This document shows, in pieces, positions 1 through 8,026 of a stretch of 49,029 nt of DNA; positions within the stretch are counted from its first letter, which is position 1; the number at the start of each line of letters is the position of its first letter. Both the position numbers and the translations under genes were made by a program. This stretch comes from Planctomycetota bacterium. Lineage in GTDB: Bacteria; Planctomycetota; J058; JAJDCP01. A model generated the notes under the pieces. That model searched no databases. It saw only the letters and a list, made by a program, of their open reading frames with translations, and was not told the origin of the DNA. The DNA lies in the NCBI GenBank assembly GCA_029260765.1, contig JAJDCP010000104.1, positions 1 to 49,029 on the forward strand, written 5' to 3'.

Positions 1-5
1 GAAAA

Positions 6-63
6 GTAGGGGCGGGGTTTACCCCCGCCCGTTCGCTCGGGAGGGGATAAACCCCTCCCCTAC
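6..63. repeat. Paired-palindrome repeat, copy 1
   Basis: The element is bounded by GTAGGGG and its complement CCCCTAC. Each half is itself a hairpin: the first has CGGGG and CCCCG arms around TTTA, the second AGGGG and CCCCT arms around ATAA. A short GTTCGCTC spacer joins them. Related two-hairpin units lie at 13833-13905 and 22734-22804, and a single-hairpin relative lies at 48662-48692. This looks like a REP or MITE-type dispersed element. The grouping is my inference from reading the copies. Confidence 0.7.
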
Positions 64-279
64 AAGGAATAGTACCTGGGCCTTGGACACGCGCACAGGC
101 AAACATGTGATTTCTGGCGCCACATACCGTCTAACTCGCGCCAAGTACACAAAGGGCTCCTGACGTGTCGTCGGCCCTGCATTGAGAGCTTGGGTGCTCG
201 TCAGGACCGCCCACCGTCCGAAGCAACAGCCGCGGCAAGCCCTGACGAGCCGGCCTTCCGAAGCAAGAGCGCCTCCAAC

Positions 280-402
280 TCAGCTCCACAACACCTTCTT
301 ACTGCTCGCCCGCCGCCTCGGCCCGGCGCGCCTGCGGCGACAGCAAGACCACACACTCTGGGGCTCTTCGGACGCGCTCTCTTTCGGCGCTGCCGGCTTC
401 AT
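280..402 (-). CDS. Possible 40-residue basic small protein
   Basis: This is a small open frame with ATG at 402, preceded by GAGGAGG at a spacing of six, which is among the best ribosome binding sites in the window. The 40-residue product begins MKPAAPKESASEEP and has an acidic/Ser start, then a Cys-Cys pair, an Arg-rich stretch near residues 22-31 and SSKKVLWS at the end. I recognise no family. It sits 155 bases downstream of the sulfotransferase-like gene on the same strand. The strong initiation site is the main argument for it; without homologs it could be spurious. Confidence 0.3.
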   Translation of the reverse strand: MKPAAPKESASEEPQSVWSCCRRRRAGPRRRASSKKVLWS

Positions 403-557
403 GATGGCCTCCTCAGCACGAGCTGTTGGGACAAGAAACGAAGCGTAGGCCACACGCGCAGATAGCCGGACGGACGGCACGCGGCTGAATCCAACCGGCA
501 CACGCCGTCCGCGTCTGGCCCGAGCACGGCTGCTTTCCAACGAGCCTCGCACTCCGC

Positions 558-1223
558 TCAAGTCTTGATCCACAGCCGCACGTCGTCGGCGGCTTCGGTC
601 GCCTGGATCAGCCCGCGGTAGACGCTCAAGATCTCGGATTTGCGCGCATGCGCGGCGCCGATGGTCTGGCGCGGACGAAACGCTGGCAACGGCAGGGCGA
701 ACCCGAGGTAGTCGTCGAGCGCGCGACGCACGGGCCGGGTGTAGAGCTTCTCATAGCGCAGGGTGAGGAAGCAGAAGCCCTGCGGCCGGTACCACTGGGC
801 GAAGTGTTCGGTGAGACCGAGCGTGTCCTCGTGGAAGACCGCATCGTTGGACACGAAACTCTCGGAGCCGAAGTTGCGATGGTGTCCCGCGCCCCACTCG
901 TTGATCTGCCGATGGGTGGAGACGACGATGTCCAGAGGGTCGCCGAACAGGTAGATCAGCTTGACGTGCGCGGGCAATGTGCTGGGGGGCAGAGCGTGGG
1001 TCTTGTAGATGGTACCGGGCACGGGCTCCGTCAGCTGCTCCATGCGCGGCAGAAGGATATTGGAGTAGACAAATCCGTGTTCCCGCAGCGCCTGGACCAG
1101 CAGCGTGGTGCCACAACGTCCCAGACCGGCGATCATATAGGCGTGCCGGGCGGTGGCTCGGCGGAGCTTATGGGCGAGCCTGCGCCTGATGCGTGCCGGC
1201 CAGCCCCAGAGACGCTCAAGCAT
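558..1223 (-). CDS. Sulfotransferase-like protein
   Basis: The protein has 221 residues. A P-loop-like motif, GLGRCGTTLL (residues 33-42), follows a basic N-terminus. This matches the 5'-phosphosulfate loop of PAPS-dependent sulfotransferases. A second motif, FGDPLDIVVS (about 93-102), occupies the place of the 3'-phosphate-binding motif, although the usual Arg before Asp-Pro is Gly here. YKTHALPP (73-80) resembles the KTH substrate-site segment. The protein is short for the family (usually 250-300), so it may be a minimal member or have a degenerate C-terminus. Start ATG 1223 has GGAG six bases upstream. Function is by family only; the acceptor substrate is unknown. Confidence 0.7.
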   Translation of the reverse strand: MLERLWGWPARIRRRLAHKLRRATARHAYMIAGLGRCGTTLLVQALREHGFVYSNILLPRMEQLTEPVPGTIYKTHALPPSTLPAHVKLIYLFGDPLDIVVSTHRQINEWGAGHHRNFGSESFVSNDAVFHEDTLGLTEHFAQWYRPQGFCFLTLRYEKLYTRPVRRALDDYLGFALPLPAFRPRQTIGAAHARKSEILSVYRGLIQATEAADDVRLWIKT

Positions 1224-1872
1224 GGCAGCTCCGTTCCCTCAATGTCCCGCCTCTGCGCCTGCGGACGCGAAAGAAGAATGGTTTGTCCGTCCCATCAACG
1301 AAACGTTTGATCGCGAGCGCCGCGCACACACTGCGAGTCCGCCGTCATGGCAGGGTTACATCCAGGTGACGAGCATCGCCCGTGAGGTCAAGAAGGTCCG
1401 TGCCGCGCTGGATGTGATCCACAAGATACAGGACATCGCGGCCAAAACCATGGGAAGCCAGCCCCTCACGAAGGGTGGCGATCCCCGCATCCTGCAGGAC
1501 AGGGCGCAGTTCCTCCAGCAACGGCTCAGGACCCTGATGAATGAGCGCATGGTCTGGGGTGCCATCAAGAAGATCCACAAGGTTGATGACAAAAAGAGGC
1601 GCCAGGACAAGCTGGCCCCCAAGGGACCCAGGCCTTCGTCGCAGGGCACGCAGGCTCGACCGGGTCCGCCGAAGGCCTTCGGTCCGAAGATGTCAGAGCT
1701 CGCGGACATCTGAGGGCGACAGTCTCCTTTCAAGCAGAGATTTCCTGCCGAACAGCCCAGGGAGAGCGTGATGGCGGACGGGCCTGAGGAGCTCCGGTGT
1801 GTCCCCGCACCAGTGCCTCGCCGCGAAGGCTCTGGTACACCCTGTAGGGGCGCAACGCGGGCGAGTTTCGCG
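1224..1872. other. Region of ambiguous coding character
   Basis: No convincing gene fills this stretch. On the minus strand a frame is open from 1692 to 1345. It contains a protein-like segment (LLDGTPDHALIHQGPEPLLEE region, then DVLYLVDHIQRGTDLLDL) but has no good start. On the plus strand an overlapping frame to 1713 has high third-position GC and a Lys-rich product, but its upstream starts lie inside the sulfotransferase gene. Near 1840-1880 there is half of a GTAGGGGCG-type repeat. A gene remnant is the likeliest explanation. I cannot choose the strand with confidence. Confidence 0.3.
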
Positions 1873-3621
1873 CTAGCGCTGCGCCGGTGGCCTGCCCGAC
1901 TCACGACGAGGATCCCGCGGTTTCCGCGGCGGCGGACGCCCCACTTCCCCGGGTACGCTCTTGCGGCGCTCACTCGCTCCCTTGGTGCGTGACGGCCGGC
2001 GCTGCGAGCCACTGCGCTCACTGCTGCCAGACCGGTGCTTCGAGCCACTGCGCTCACTGCTGGCAGACCGGTGCTTCGAGCCACTGCGCTCACTGCTGGC
2101 AGCCCGGTGCTTCGAACCACTGCGCTCACTGCCAGCTGCCCGGTGCTGCGAGCCACTGCGCTCACTGCCGGCTGCCCGGTGCTGCGAACCACTGCGCTCA
2201 CTGCTGGCTGCCCGGTGCCGCTCGCTGGTTCCGGTCCCGCCTCGCTCGCTGCTACCCGACCGCCCGCGTTCGCTTGAACCCACGCGGCCTCGCTCTGGGC
2301 TGCGCGGCCTGTCGCTTGAGCTGCGGCTGCGCTCGACAGGGCTGAGCTCACGGTCTGGCCCGGCCGGCCTGCCATAGTTCAGCTTGCGGGGCACGGGCGT
2401 GCGGCGCTTGACCTCGTCCCGCGTCGCGGACACGGGCCGCAGATCTCGCTCTGAGCCAGGTTCTCGACGCCGCGCGCTCGAGGAGGACCCGACCCGATCA
2501 TACTCGCCGCCCCGGTCGGGCTCGCTGGCGACCACACCCGAACTGTCGCCCAGCGACGCCACCACGGCGTCGAGTTTCCTACGGAACTTGTCCTTGTGGA
2601 TCGCCTTCTCGAAAGCCGCCTCCGGGGCTACTTTACGAGACTGGACCAGCTCGAGGATCGAAGAGTCCATGTCGATCATCCCGACGCCGCGGCCCGTCTG
2701 GATCAGGTTGACGATCTGGCTGGTCTTGCCTTCACGGATCAGGGCGCCGAGGGCAGGCGAGCCGAACAGGATCTCGTGTGCCGCCACGCGTCCACCACCG
2801 AGCTTGGGAATCAACTGCTGCGAAACCACCGCACGCAATGTGTCGGCCAGGATGCGCCGCACCGACTCCTGCTCATCGGACGAGAACACGGTCACCACGC
2901 GGTCGACGGTCTTGATCGCCGTGTTGGTATGCAAGGTCGAGAACACCAACAGACCCGTCTCCGCCGCCTTGAGGGCCATGCGGATGGTCTCGAGGTCACG
3001 CAACTCACCGACCAGCACCACGTCGGGGTCTTCGCGGATCGCGCTGCGCAACGCATCCGCGAAACTGTGGGCGTGGGTGCCGATCTCTCGTTGGCTGAAG
3101 CGGCAGCGCCGGTTCTTGTGGACGAACTCCAGGGGGTCCTCGATGGTGATGATGTGGTTCGGACGATTCAGATTGATCTCGTGGATGATCGCGGCCAGGG
3201 TGGTCGACTTGCCGCTGCCCGTCGGGCCGGTCATCAGCACCATGCCACTACGGAAGTGGGGAATGCGGGCAATCGACTCGGGGAAATTCAAGTCGCGCAT
3301 CGTCAGGATTTTGGTCGGAATCGACCGGAAAACGCTACCGTAGCCGTCCTCATGCTTGAAGATGTTGACGCGGAAGCGCGCGACGTCCGGAACCTCGTAG
3401 GCGAGGTCCAGGTCGCCTTCCTCTTCGAACTTCGCCCACTTGCCATCGCGCACGATCGGGATCAGCATACGTCGGAAGGCATCGCGGTCGATCGGCGGAT
3501 AGCGCAGCGCTTCGATGGCCCCCGACACCCGCACCGTGACCCGCTGCCCGGTGCTGATGCACAGGTCAGAGGCGCCCATCTGGTACATCAACGTCAGGAA
3601 CGCATCGACTCTATTCTTCAC
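1873..3621 (-). CDS. PilT-family ATPase with repetitive Ser/Arg-rich tail
   Basis: A 582-residue protein of the type IV pilus retraction ATPase family. The PilT core covers about residues 1-350: Walker A GPTGSGKST (132-140), Asp box EDPLEF (161-166), Walker B VVLVGELRD (201-209), His box STLHTN (228-233), and an ALIREGKT segment matching the PilT AIRNLIRE motif. PilT proteins normally end near 350-370 residues; this one continues for over 200 residues as a Ser/Arg/Gly/His-rich low-complexity tail with 12-residue repeats such as SERSGSQHRAAG. Start GTG 3621 has GGAGAG upstream and overlaps the end of the preceding PilT-like gene, so the two are probably co-translated. No pilB, pilC or pilin gene is nearby. 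A role in pilus dynamics is inferred from the family; the tail may bind a partner or nucleic acid. Confidence 0.9.
   Translation of the reverse strand: MKNRVDAFLTLMYQMGASDLCISTGQRVTVRVSGAIEALRYPPIDRDAFRRMLIPIVRDGKWAKFEEEGDLDLAYEVPDVARFRVNIFKHEDGYGSVFRSIPTKILTMRDLNFPESIARIPHFRSGMVLMTGPTGSGKSTTLAAIIHEINLNRPNHIITIEDPLEFVHKNRRCRFSQREIGTHAHSFADALRSAIREDPDVVLVGELRDLETIRMALKAAETGLLVFSTLHTNTAIKTVDRVVTVFSSDEQESVRRILADTLRAVVSQQLIPKLGGGRVAAHEILFGSPALGALIREGKTSQIVNLIQTGRGVGMIDMDSSILELVQSRKVAPEAAFEKAIHKDKFRRKLDAVVASLGDSSGVVASEPDRGGEYDRVGSSSSARRREPGSERDLRPVSATRDEVKRRTPVPRKLNYGRPAGPDRELSPVERSRSSSDRPRSPERGRVGSSERGRSGSSERGGTGTSERHRAASSERSGSQHRAAGSERSGSQHRAAGSERSGSKHRAASSERSGSKHRSASSERSGSKHRSGSSERSGSQRRPSRTKGASERRKSVPGEVGRPPPRKPRDPRRESGRPPAQR
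2011..2226 (-). repeat. Six 36-base tandem repeats within the PilT tail
   Basis: Six consecutive 36-base units start at 2011, 2047, 2083, 2119, 2155 and 2191; the last is imperfect at its end. On the plus strand each begins ACTGCGCTCACTGC. On the minus strand each encodes a 12-residue unit of the type GSERSGSQHRAA or SSERSGSKHRSA. The unit length is a multiple of three, so changes in copy number would keep the reading frame. Flanking sequence to about 2460 encodes looser Ser/Arg/Gly variants. Confidence 0.9.
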
Positions 3622-6094
3622 AGTAGCTCTCCAGCTGAGCCCGCGGCACAAGCTTGGCGAACAGCGAGCGGTCATCCGCAAACCTGTATGCCTCAAAAGG
3701 ATCTACCAGGTTCTGTTCCACCAGCGCAAGCAGCGCGTTGTCGCGCGGGATGCAACCATTGTTGCGTTCGAGAGTCATCTGGTTGCCGACCAGGTGGGTT
3801 TTCTGCTCGCGCACCAGGTTGCTGATGGCCGCGGACATCTTGATGACCTCGAAGAAGGCGACCATGCCCGAGCCATCGGCGCGCTTCAGCAGATTCTGCG
3901 CCACCACGAATTTGAGCGAGTCCGCAAGCTGCGAGCGGATCTGGCCCTGCTCGCGGGGCGAGAAGCTAGAGATCACCCGGTCGATCGCCTTGGGAGCAGA
4001 GGGTGTGTGGAGCGTGCTCAGCACCAGATGGCCCGTCTCGGCCGCCGTACAGGCGATCTCGATGGTGTCCCGGTCGCGCATCTCCCCGATGATGATGATG
4101 TCAGGATCTTCGCGCAGCGCAGAACGCAGGGCTTGTGCAAAACTGCGCGTATCCCTGATCAGCTGCCGCTGATGCACGATGCTGTTCTTGTTCTCGTGGA
4201 AGATCTCGATCGGATCCTCGAGGGCGATGATGTGGTGGCGCTTGAGCTCGTTGATATAGTTCAAGACCGCGGCCAGGGTTGTGGTCTTCCCGCAGCGGCT
4301 CGGCCCAGCGAACAGTGCCATGCCCTGGTGGTAGTCCGCGATCTCCGTCAGCACCTGCGGTAGACCGAGCGCCCCAAAGGTCGGGACATCCTGCCAGATG
4401 ATACGGAAGGTCGCCGACATCCCGTTGTGTTCCTGGTAGATATTGCCCCGCACGCGTCGACCGGACCCCAGGGAGTAGCACACATCGACGTGACGTTCGG
4501 CCTCCAGCTCTGCCCGTGCCTTGCTGCCGAGCAGACTGAAGACCAGTTTGTGCAGCTCTTCTGCCGTCAGCGGGTCGACCTTGAGCTTGAGCATCTCGTT
4601 CTGTACGCGCAGCATCGGCGGCTCTCCCACCGACAGATGCAAATCTGTGGCGCCGCGCTCGCGGGCCAGCCGGAACAGCTGCAGCAGGTCTGCGTGCCCC
4701 TGCACCGGACCGCTCACGGGCTGATCTATGTAGTTCGTCAGGATGGTCTCGAGCTCGAACGTTTTCTTCATCACCCGGCTGGCATCGTGCCGGACCTTCT
4801 TGTCCGCGGCATTCTTGGCGATGTTCAACAGCATCTTGCGGCCCTGGCGCCCGCTCTGCCGACCGAGGGCCCGGACCAGCATCTTGTAGGTCTGCCGGTC
4901 GGCGCCCTCGATGTAGTCGATCAGACACTGACGGGCCTCGGGGTTGTCGAGCTTGGCCAGCGCCTCGATCGCGGCCCAGGACACCTGCGGGTCCTTGAGT
5001 TTTGCACGCAGCTTCGAAACCACGCGACTCCTCCCGTATTTCCCCAAAGTCTCCAGGGCGACCATCTGCAGCCACCAGTCATCGATGTCGAGCAGAATCT
5101 CGGCCGCCGCCGCCGCTTCGGGACGATCGTGTCCCACCATCAGCTCAGCGACCATCTGCTGCACGACGCCGTGGCTCGTTTTGAGCAACCGTTGCAGGTG
5201 GTCGAAGATGTCGAGCTGCAGCTCCTCGATGCTCTGCAGGGCGCGGGTGCGCACTTGGGGATCTTCTTCGGCGAGCGCGTCCAGAACCCGTGTCAAAGGT
5301 CGCGCGGGTGAGGCCTCCGAGCAGAGCAGACAGCGCAAGCCTTCCTCGCGCACCACCGCGTCGGGCCGGGTCGCCAGGGGCAGCAGGTCTTCAAACTCGA
5401 AGGTGTTCGCGTAGGCCTTGACCAGCTCCAAGGCTTCGCGGCGCACTTTGGGGGTCGGGTCTTCGAGGCAGACCAGAATGTCCTGCTGGAAGCCCTCGAC
5501 GCCCTTGTCGCGCAGCCGCTCCAAGAACATCACCCGGGCGACGGGGTCTGGGTCGCGAGCCAGTCCTGCCACCAGATCGCCGAAGACCTCGGGATCGTAC
5601 ATCTCATCAGACAGAACCGTGCGCAGAGCCTGTTGTCGAGCCGCGCCGCTCAGGGTTCTGATGGCCTGCGCCCAGAGTTTGGCGACCTGCGGCTCGACCG
5701 GCAGCTTGCGGAGGATTTCAAAGGCCGCCGCCCGGCGTTCGCTGTCGGCAGAGCCTAGCTGCCGGCCCAGGTGCCGGACCAGGACATCTTTGCTCAGGCC
5801 ACACAAGGTGTTGACGACCATCCGCTGGGTCTCACCCTGGTGCATCTTGCTGTGGACATCGAGCAGTGTCGGGACGGCCTCTTCGGCGGGTGCGCTGGGC
5901 ACGATGCGCCGCAGGGCGAACTCGGAGACTTCCGAGTCGCGGTGCTGGAACATGAAAGCCAGCTCAGCGAGCTTGTAGTCGCGGGAGCCAGCGAGCTTCT
6001 GCAGCAGCTTGTTTTTCTCGTCTTCGCTGTTCCAGTCGCTCCGCTGAAGTCGCTTCAGCAGGTTCTTCTCACCGCGGAAGAAGCCCATCACCAT
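3611..6094 (-). CDS. HEAT-repeat/PilT fusion ATPase
   Basis: About 827 residues. Residues 30-440 are alpha-helical repeats with HEAT-like periodicity (units such as PEVFGDLVAGLARDPDPVA and EEDPQVRTRALQSIEEL). Residues 465-827 form a PilT-type ATPase: SDLHLS-like ATDLHLSVG, Walker A GPSRCGKTTT near 595, Asp box EDPIEI, Walker B DIIIIGEMRD, His box STLHTPSAPK, and AISNLVREQK in place of AIRNLIRE. The Walker A is atypical (SRC in place of TGS). A start at ATG 6094 is favoured because AGAGGG lies eight bases upstream; GTG 6103 is the longer alternative. The stop overlaps the start of the next PilT gene. The HEAT part suggests a scaffold that docks the motor to other proteins; that is inference. 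Confidence 0.9.
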   Translation of the reverse strand: MVMGFFRGEKNLLKRLQRSDWNSEDEKNKLLQKLAGSRDYKLAELAFMFQHRDSEVSEFALRRIVPSAPAEEAVPTLLDVHSKMHQGETQRMVVNTLCGLSKDVLVRHLGRQLGSADSERRAAAFEILRKLPVEPQVAKLWAQAIRTLSGAARQQALRTVLSDEMYDPEVFGDLVAGLARDPDPVARVMFLERLRDKGVEGFQQDILVCLEDPTPKVRREALELVKAYANTFEFEDLLPLATRPDAVVREEGLRCLLCSEASPARPLTRVLDALAEEDPQVRTRALQSIEELQLDIFDHLQRLLKTSHGVVQQMVAELMVGHDRPEAAAAAEILLDIDDWWLQMVALETLGKYGRSRVVSKLRAKLKDPQVSWAAIEALAKLDNPEARQCLIDYIEGADRQTYKMLVRALGRQSGRQGRKMLLNIAKNAADKKVRHDASRVMKKTFELETILTNYIDQPVSGPVQGHADLLQLFRLARERGATDLHLSVGEPPMLRVQNEMLKLKVDPLTAEELHKLVFSLLGSKARAELEAERHVDVCYSLGSGRRVRGNIYQEHNGMSATFRIIWQDVPTFGALGLPQVLTEIADYHQGMALFAGPSRCGKTTTLAAVLNYINELKRHHIIALEDPIEIFHENKNSIVHQRQLIRDTRSFAQALRSALREDPDIIIIGEMRDRDTIEIACTAAETGHLVLSTLHTPSAPKAIDRVISSFSPREQGQIRSQLADSLKFVVAQNLLKRADGSGMVAFFEVIKMSAAISNLVREQKTHLVGNQMTLERNNGCIPRDNALLALVEQNLVDPFEAYRFADDRSLFAKLVPRAQLESYCEE

Positions 6095-6169
6095 CGGCTG
6101 CACCCTCTATCGTGCATTCAGGCCTCCATCATTGCGCAGGCGCGGGCTTTGTGCAAACCAAGCGGCTCC

Positions 6170-7048
6170 TCAGCTTCCCTCGCGCACCATGCCCAGGAAC
6201 GCTTCCGCCGCTCGCGAGAGCCGATGGTTTTTGCTGTAGATCAGGTAGACCCATTCCGGATCGAAGTAGCTGCGCAGCGAGTGCACGCTCAAACTGCGTG
6301 AGGAGCGGGAAGTCAGCCCGAGATTGTGCACGAGCGCCACGCCGTAGCCCAGCTCGACGTATTTGAGGATGAGGTCGGTGTTGCCGAGCTCCATCTTGAT
6401 GTCGAGGTTCAATTTTTTCTCGCGGAAGGGGCGGTCGATGATCGTGCGGGTCTCGGTATTGCGCGTGTAGGAGATCAGTGGAAAGTCAGCGATGTCTTCG
6501 AGGGCGATGCGTTTCTTGCGGGCCAGGGGATGTTCGGCGGGTGTGATGAAAACCATCTCATAGGGAGCGATCGGAATCGCAGTCAGCTCTTCGCGCTTGG
6601 GCTTTCCGAGAGTCAAGCCCAGGTCCACGCTCGCGTCGCGCACTGAGGCGACGATCTCGGCCGTGCGCATGGTGTGGATCGCCAGCTCGACATACGGATG
6701 CTGGCGGCTGAAGCGCTCGAGACTGGGAGGCAGGACGTGCAGGGCTGTCGACTCGTTGCAGGCCAGCTGCAGCTGGGTCTTGCGCAGCTTGCTGATGTCC
6801 TGGAAGAGACTCTCGATGGCCGCGACGTCGTCGAACAGCTGCTCGACATGACGCAGCAGGATGTCTCCTTCGGGCGTGATGGTGATCCGCCGTGGATGGC
6901 GTTCGAGCAACTTGACCCCCAGGGTTTTCTCAAGCGATTTCACCTGTCGGCTGATGCTCGGCTGGGTCAGATGCAGACGCGTGGCTGCCCGTGTAAAGCT
7001 GCCCGTCTGGGCCACCGTGTAGAAAGCGCGCAATCGTGTCAAGTCCAT
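6170..7048 (-). CDS. LysR-family transcription regulator (CysB/Cbl-like)
   Basis: A 292-residue LysR-type regulator. The winged helix-turn-helix is at residues 1-60 (LRAFYTVAQTGSFTRAA, LTQPSISRQVKSLEKTLG, RITITPEG). A linker helix leads to a periplasmic-binding-protein-like effector domain from about residue 90 (LQLACNESTALHVLPPSL). The sequence style resembles the CysB/Cbl branch, which senses sulfur or nitrogen metabolites, but the ligand cannot be read from sequence. It is divergent from panB across an AT-rich region containing palindromes, so autoregulation and control of panB are plausible. Confidence 0.9.
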   Translation of the reverse strand: MDLTRLRAFYTVAQTGSFTRAATRLHLTQPSISRQVKSLEKTLGVKLLERHPRRITITPEGDILLRHVEQLFDDVAAIESLFQDISKLRKTQLQLACNESTALHVLPPSLERFSRQHPYVELAIHTMRTAEIVASVRDASVDLGLTLGKPKREELTAIPIAPYEMVFITPAEHPLARKKRIALEDIADFPLISYTRNTETRTIIDRPFREKKLNLDIKMELGNTDLILKYVELGYGVALVHNLGLTSRSSRSLSVHSLRSYFDPEWVYLIYSKNHRLSRAAEAFLGMVREGS

Positions 7049-7061
7049 TATGCAATCCGCG

Positions 7062-7115
7062 TATAGCTACGATAAGAAATATTCAATTGAAGTATATCGT
7101 GTCGGCCATTACCTT
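7062..7115. promoter_or_regulatory. Divergent LysR/panB control region
   Basis: This AT-rich stretch in an otherwise GC-rich window holds a perfect 10-base palindrome, TTCAATTGAA (7082-7091), and a TAT-N7-ATA inverted repeat (7062-7074), the kind of dyad LysR proteins bind. Toward panB, TTGAAG (7087-7092) and TACCTT (7110-7115) are spaced by 17 bases and could be -35 and -10 boxes. Assignment as a LysR operator is inference from position and symmetry. Confidence 0.45.
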
Positions 7116-7160
7116 TTCCAATGGAAACAGACGGCGAAGATCGCCCGCGAGGAGCCTGCC

Positions 7161-8003
7161 ATGCGACGCACTCTCAGCGACCTGTTGAAGATGAAGCGCA
7201 ACGATGAGCGTTTCACGATGGTGACCGCGTACGACTATACCTCGGCCCAACTGGTGGAGCGCTCAGGGATCCCTGTGGTCCTGGTGGGTGATTCCCTCGG
7301 CATGGTCTTCGCCGGGCATGAGACGACGCTGCCCGTGACCCTCGACGAGATGATCTACCATTGCCGCGCCGTCGTCCGCGGTGCTCGTTCGGCTCTGATC
7401 GTCGGCGATCTGCCCTTCAACACCTACCCTGACGCCGACACGGGCCTGCGGTCGGCCGCCCGCTTGCTGCAGGAAGCCGGGGTGCAGGCCGTCAAGCTCG
7501 AGGGGGGGCGTGAGGTCTGTTCGATCGTCAGCAGAATCACCCGGCGGGGCATCCCCGTAATGGGACACATCGGCTTCACGCCGCAGTCGGTGCACGCTTT
7601 CGGAAACAAGATCGTCCGGGGTAAGAACATCGACGACGCGAGAGCTCTGCTCGATGACGCCCTGGCACTGCAGGACGCAGGCTGCTTCGCCGTCGTGCTC
7701 GAGTGCGTCCCCAGCGCCTTGGCCGAAGAAGTCAGCGCCGCCCTGGCCATCCCGACGATCGGCATCGGCTCGGGGCTGCATTGCGATGGCCAGGTGCAGG
7801 TCTGGCACGACATGCTCGGCCTCTACACCGACTTCGTGCCGCGGCACGTCAAGCGCTATGCGCGGCTGGCCGAGCTGATCGAAGCGGCGCTGAAGCAATT
7901 CGATGAAGAGGTGCGCAGCGCGAAGTTCCCCGCCGCCAACACGGGCCCCCGTGTCAAGGCCTCGGTGGTCGAGCAGCTGCGGGCCGAGCGCGTCGAAGCC
8001 TGA
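7161..8003 (+). CDS. panB: 3-methyl-2-oxobutanoate hydroxymethyltransferase
   Basis: 280 residues, full length for PanB. The enzyme adds a hydroxymethyl group from 5,10-methylene-tetrahydrofolate to alpha-ketoisovalerate, giving ketopantoate, the first committed step of pantothenate and coenzyme A synthesis in the cytoplasm. Family signatures are all present: MVTAYDYTSAQLVERSG, GDSLGMVFAGHETTLPVT, DLPFNTYPD, VKLEGG, PVMGHIGFTPQSVH and IPTIGIGSG followed by CDGQVQVWHDMLGL. ATG 7161 is chosen because GAGGAG lies seven bases upstream and the family N-terminus begins here; an in-frame ATG at 7050 would add a non-homologous extension across the promoter. No panC or panD is adjacent. Confidence 0.97.
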   Translation: MRRTLSDLLKMKRNDERFTMVTAYDYTSAQLVERSGIPVVLVGDSLGMVFAGHETTLPVTLDEMIYHCRAVVRGARSALIVGDLPFNTYPDADTGLRSAARLLQEAGVQAVKLEGGREVCSIVSRITRRGIPVMGHIGFTPQSVHAFGNKIVRGKNIDDARALLDDALALQDAGCFAVVLECVPSALAEEVSAALAIPTIGIGSGLHCDGQVQVWHDMLGLYTDFVPRHVKRYARLAELIEAALKQFDEEVRSAKFPAANTGPRVKASVVEQLRAERVEA

Positions 8004-8009
8004 CGACTG

Positions 8010-8025
8010 GCAGCGCGTTCGCTGC
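8010..8025. terminator. Small hairpin between convergent genes
   Basis: GCAGCG and CGCTGC arms with a CGTT loop lie just after the panB stop and before the end of the opposing gene. There is no T-run on either side, so a terminator role is uncertain. Confidence 0.25.
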
Positions 8026-8026
8026 G

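Noticed and set aside
2011..2226. CRISPR array
   Set aside because: Units are contiguous 36-base repeats without spacers and lie in a coding frame.
1961..2377. Long plus-strand ORFs over the PilT tail repeats
   Set aside because: They mirror the 36-base repeats in other frames; the minus frame continues a complete PilT domain.
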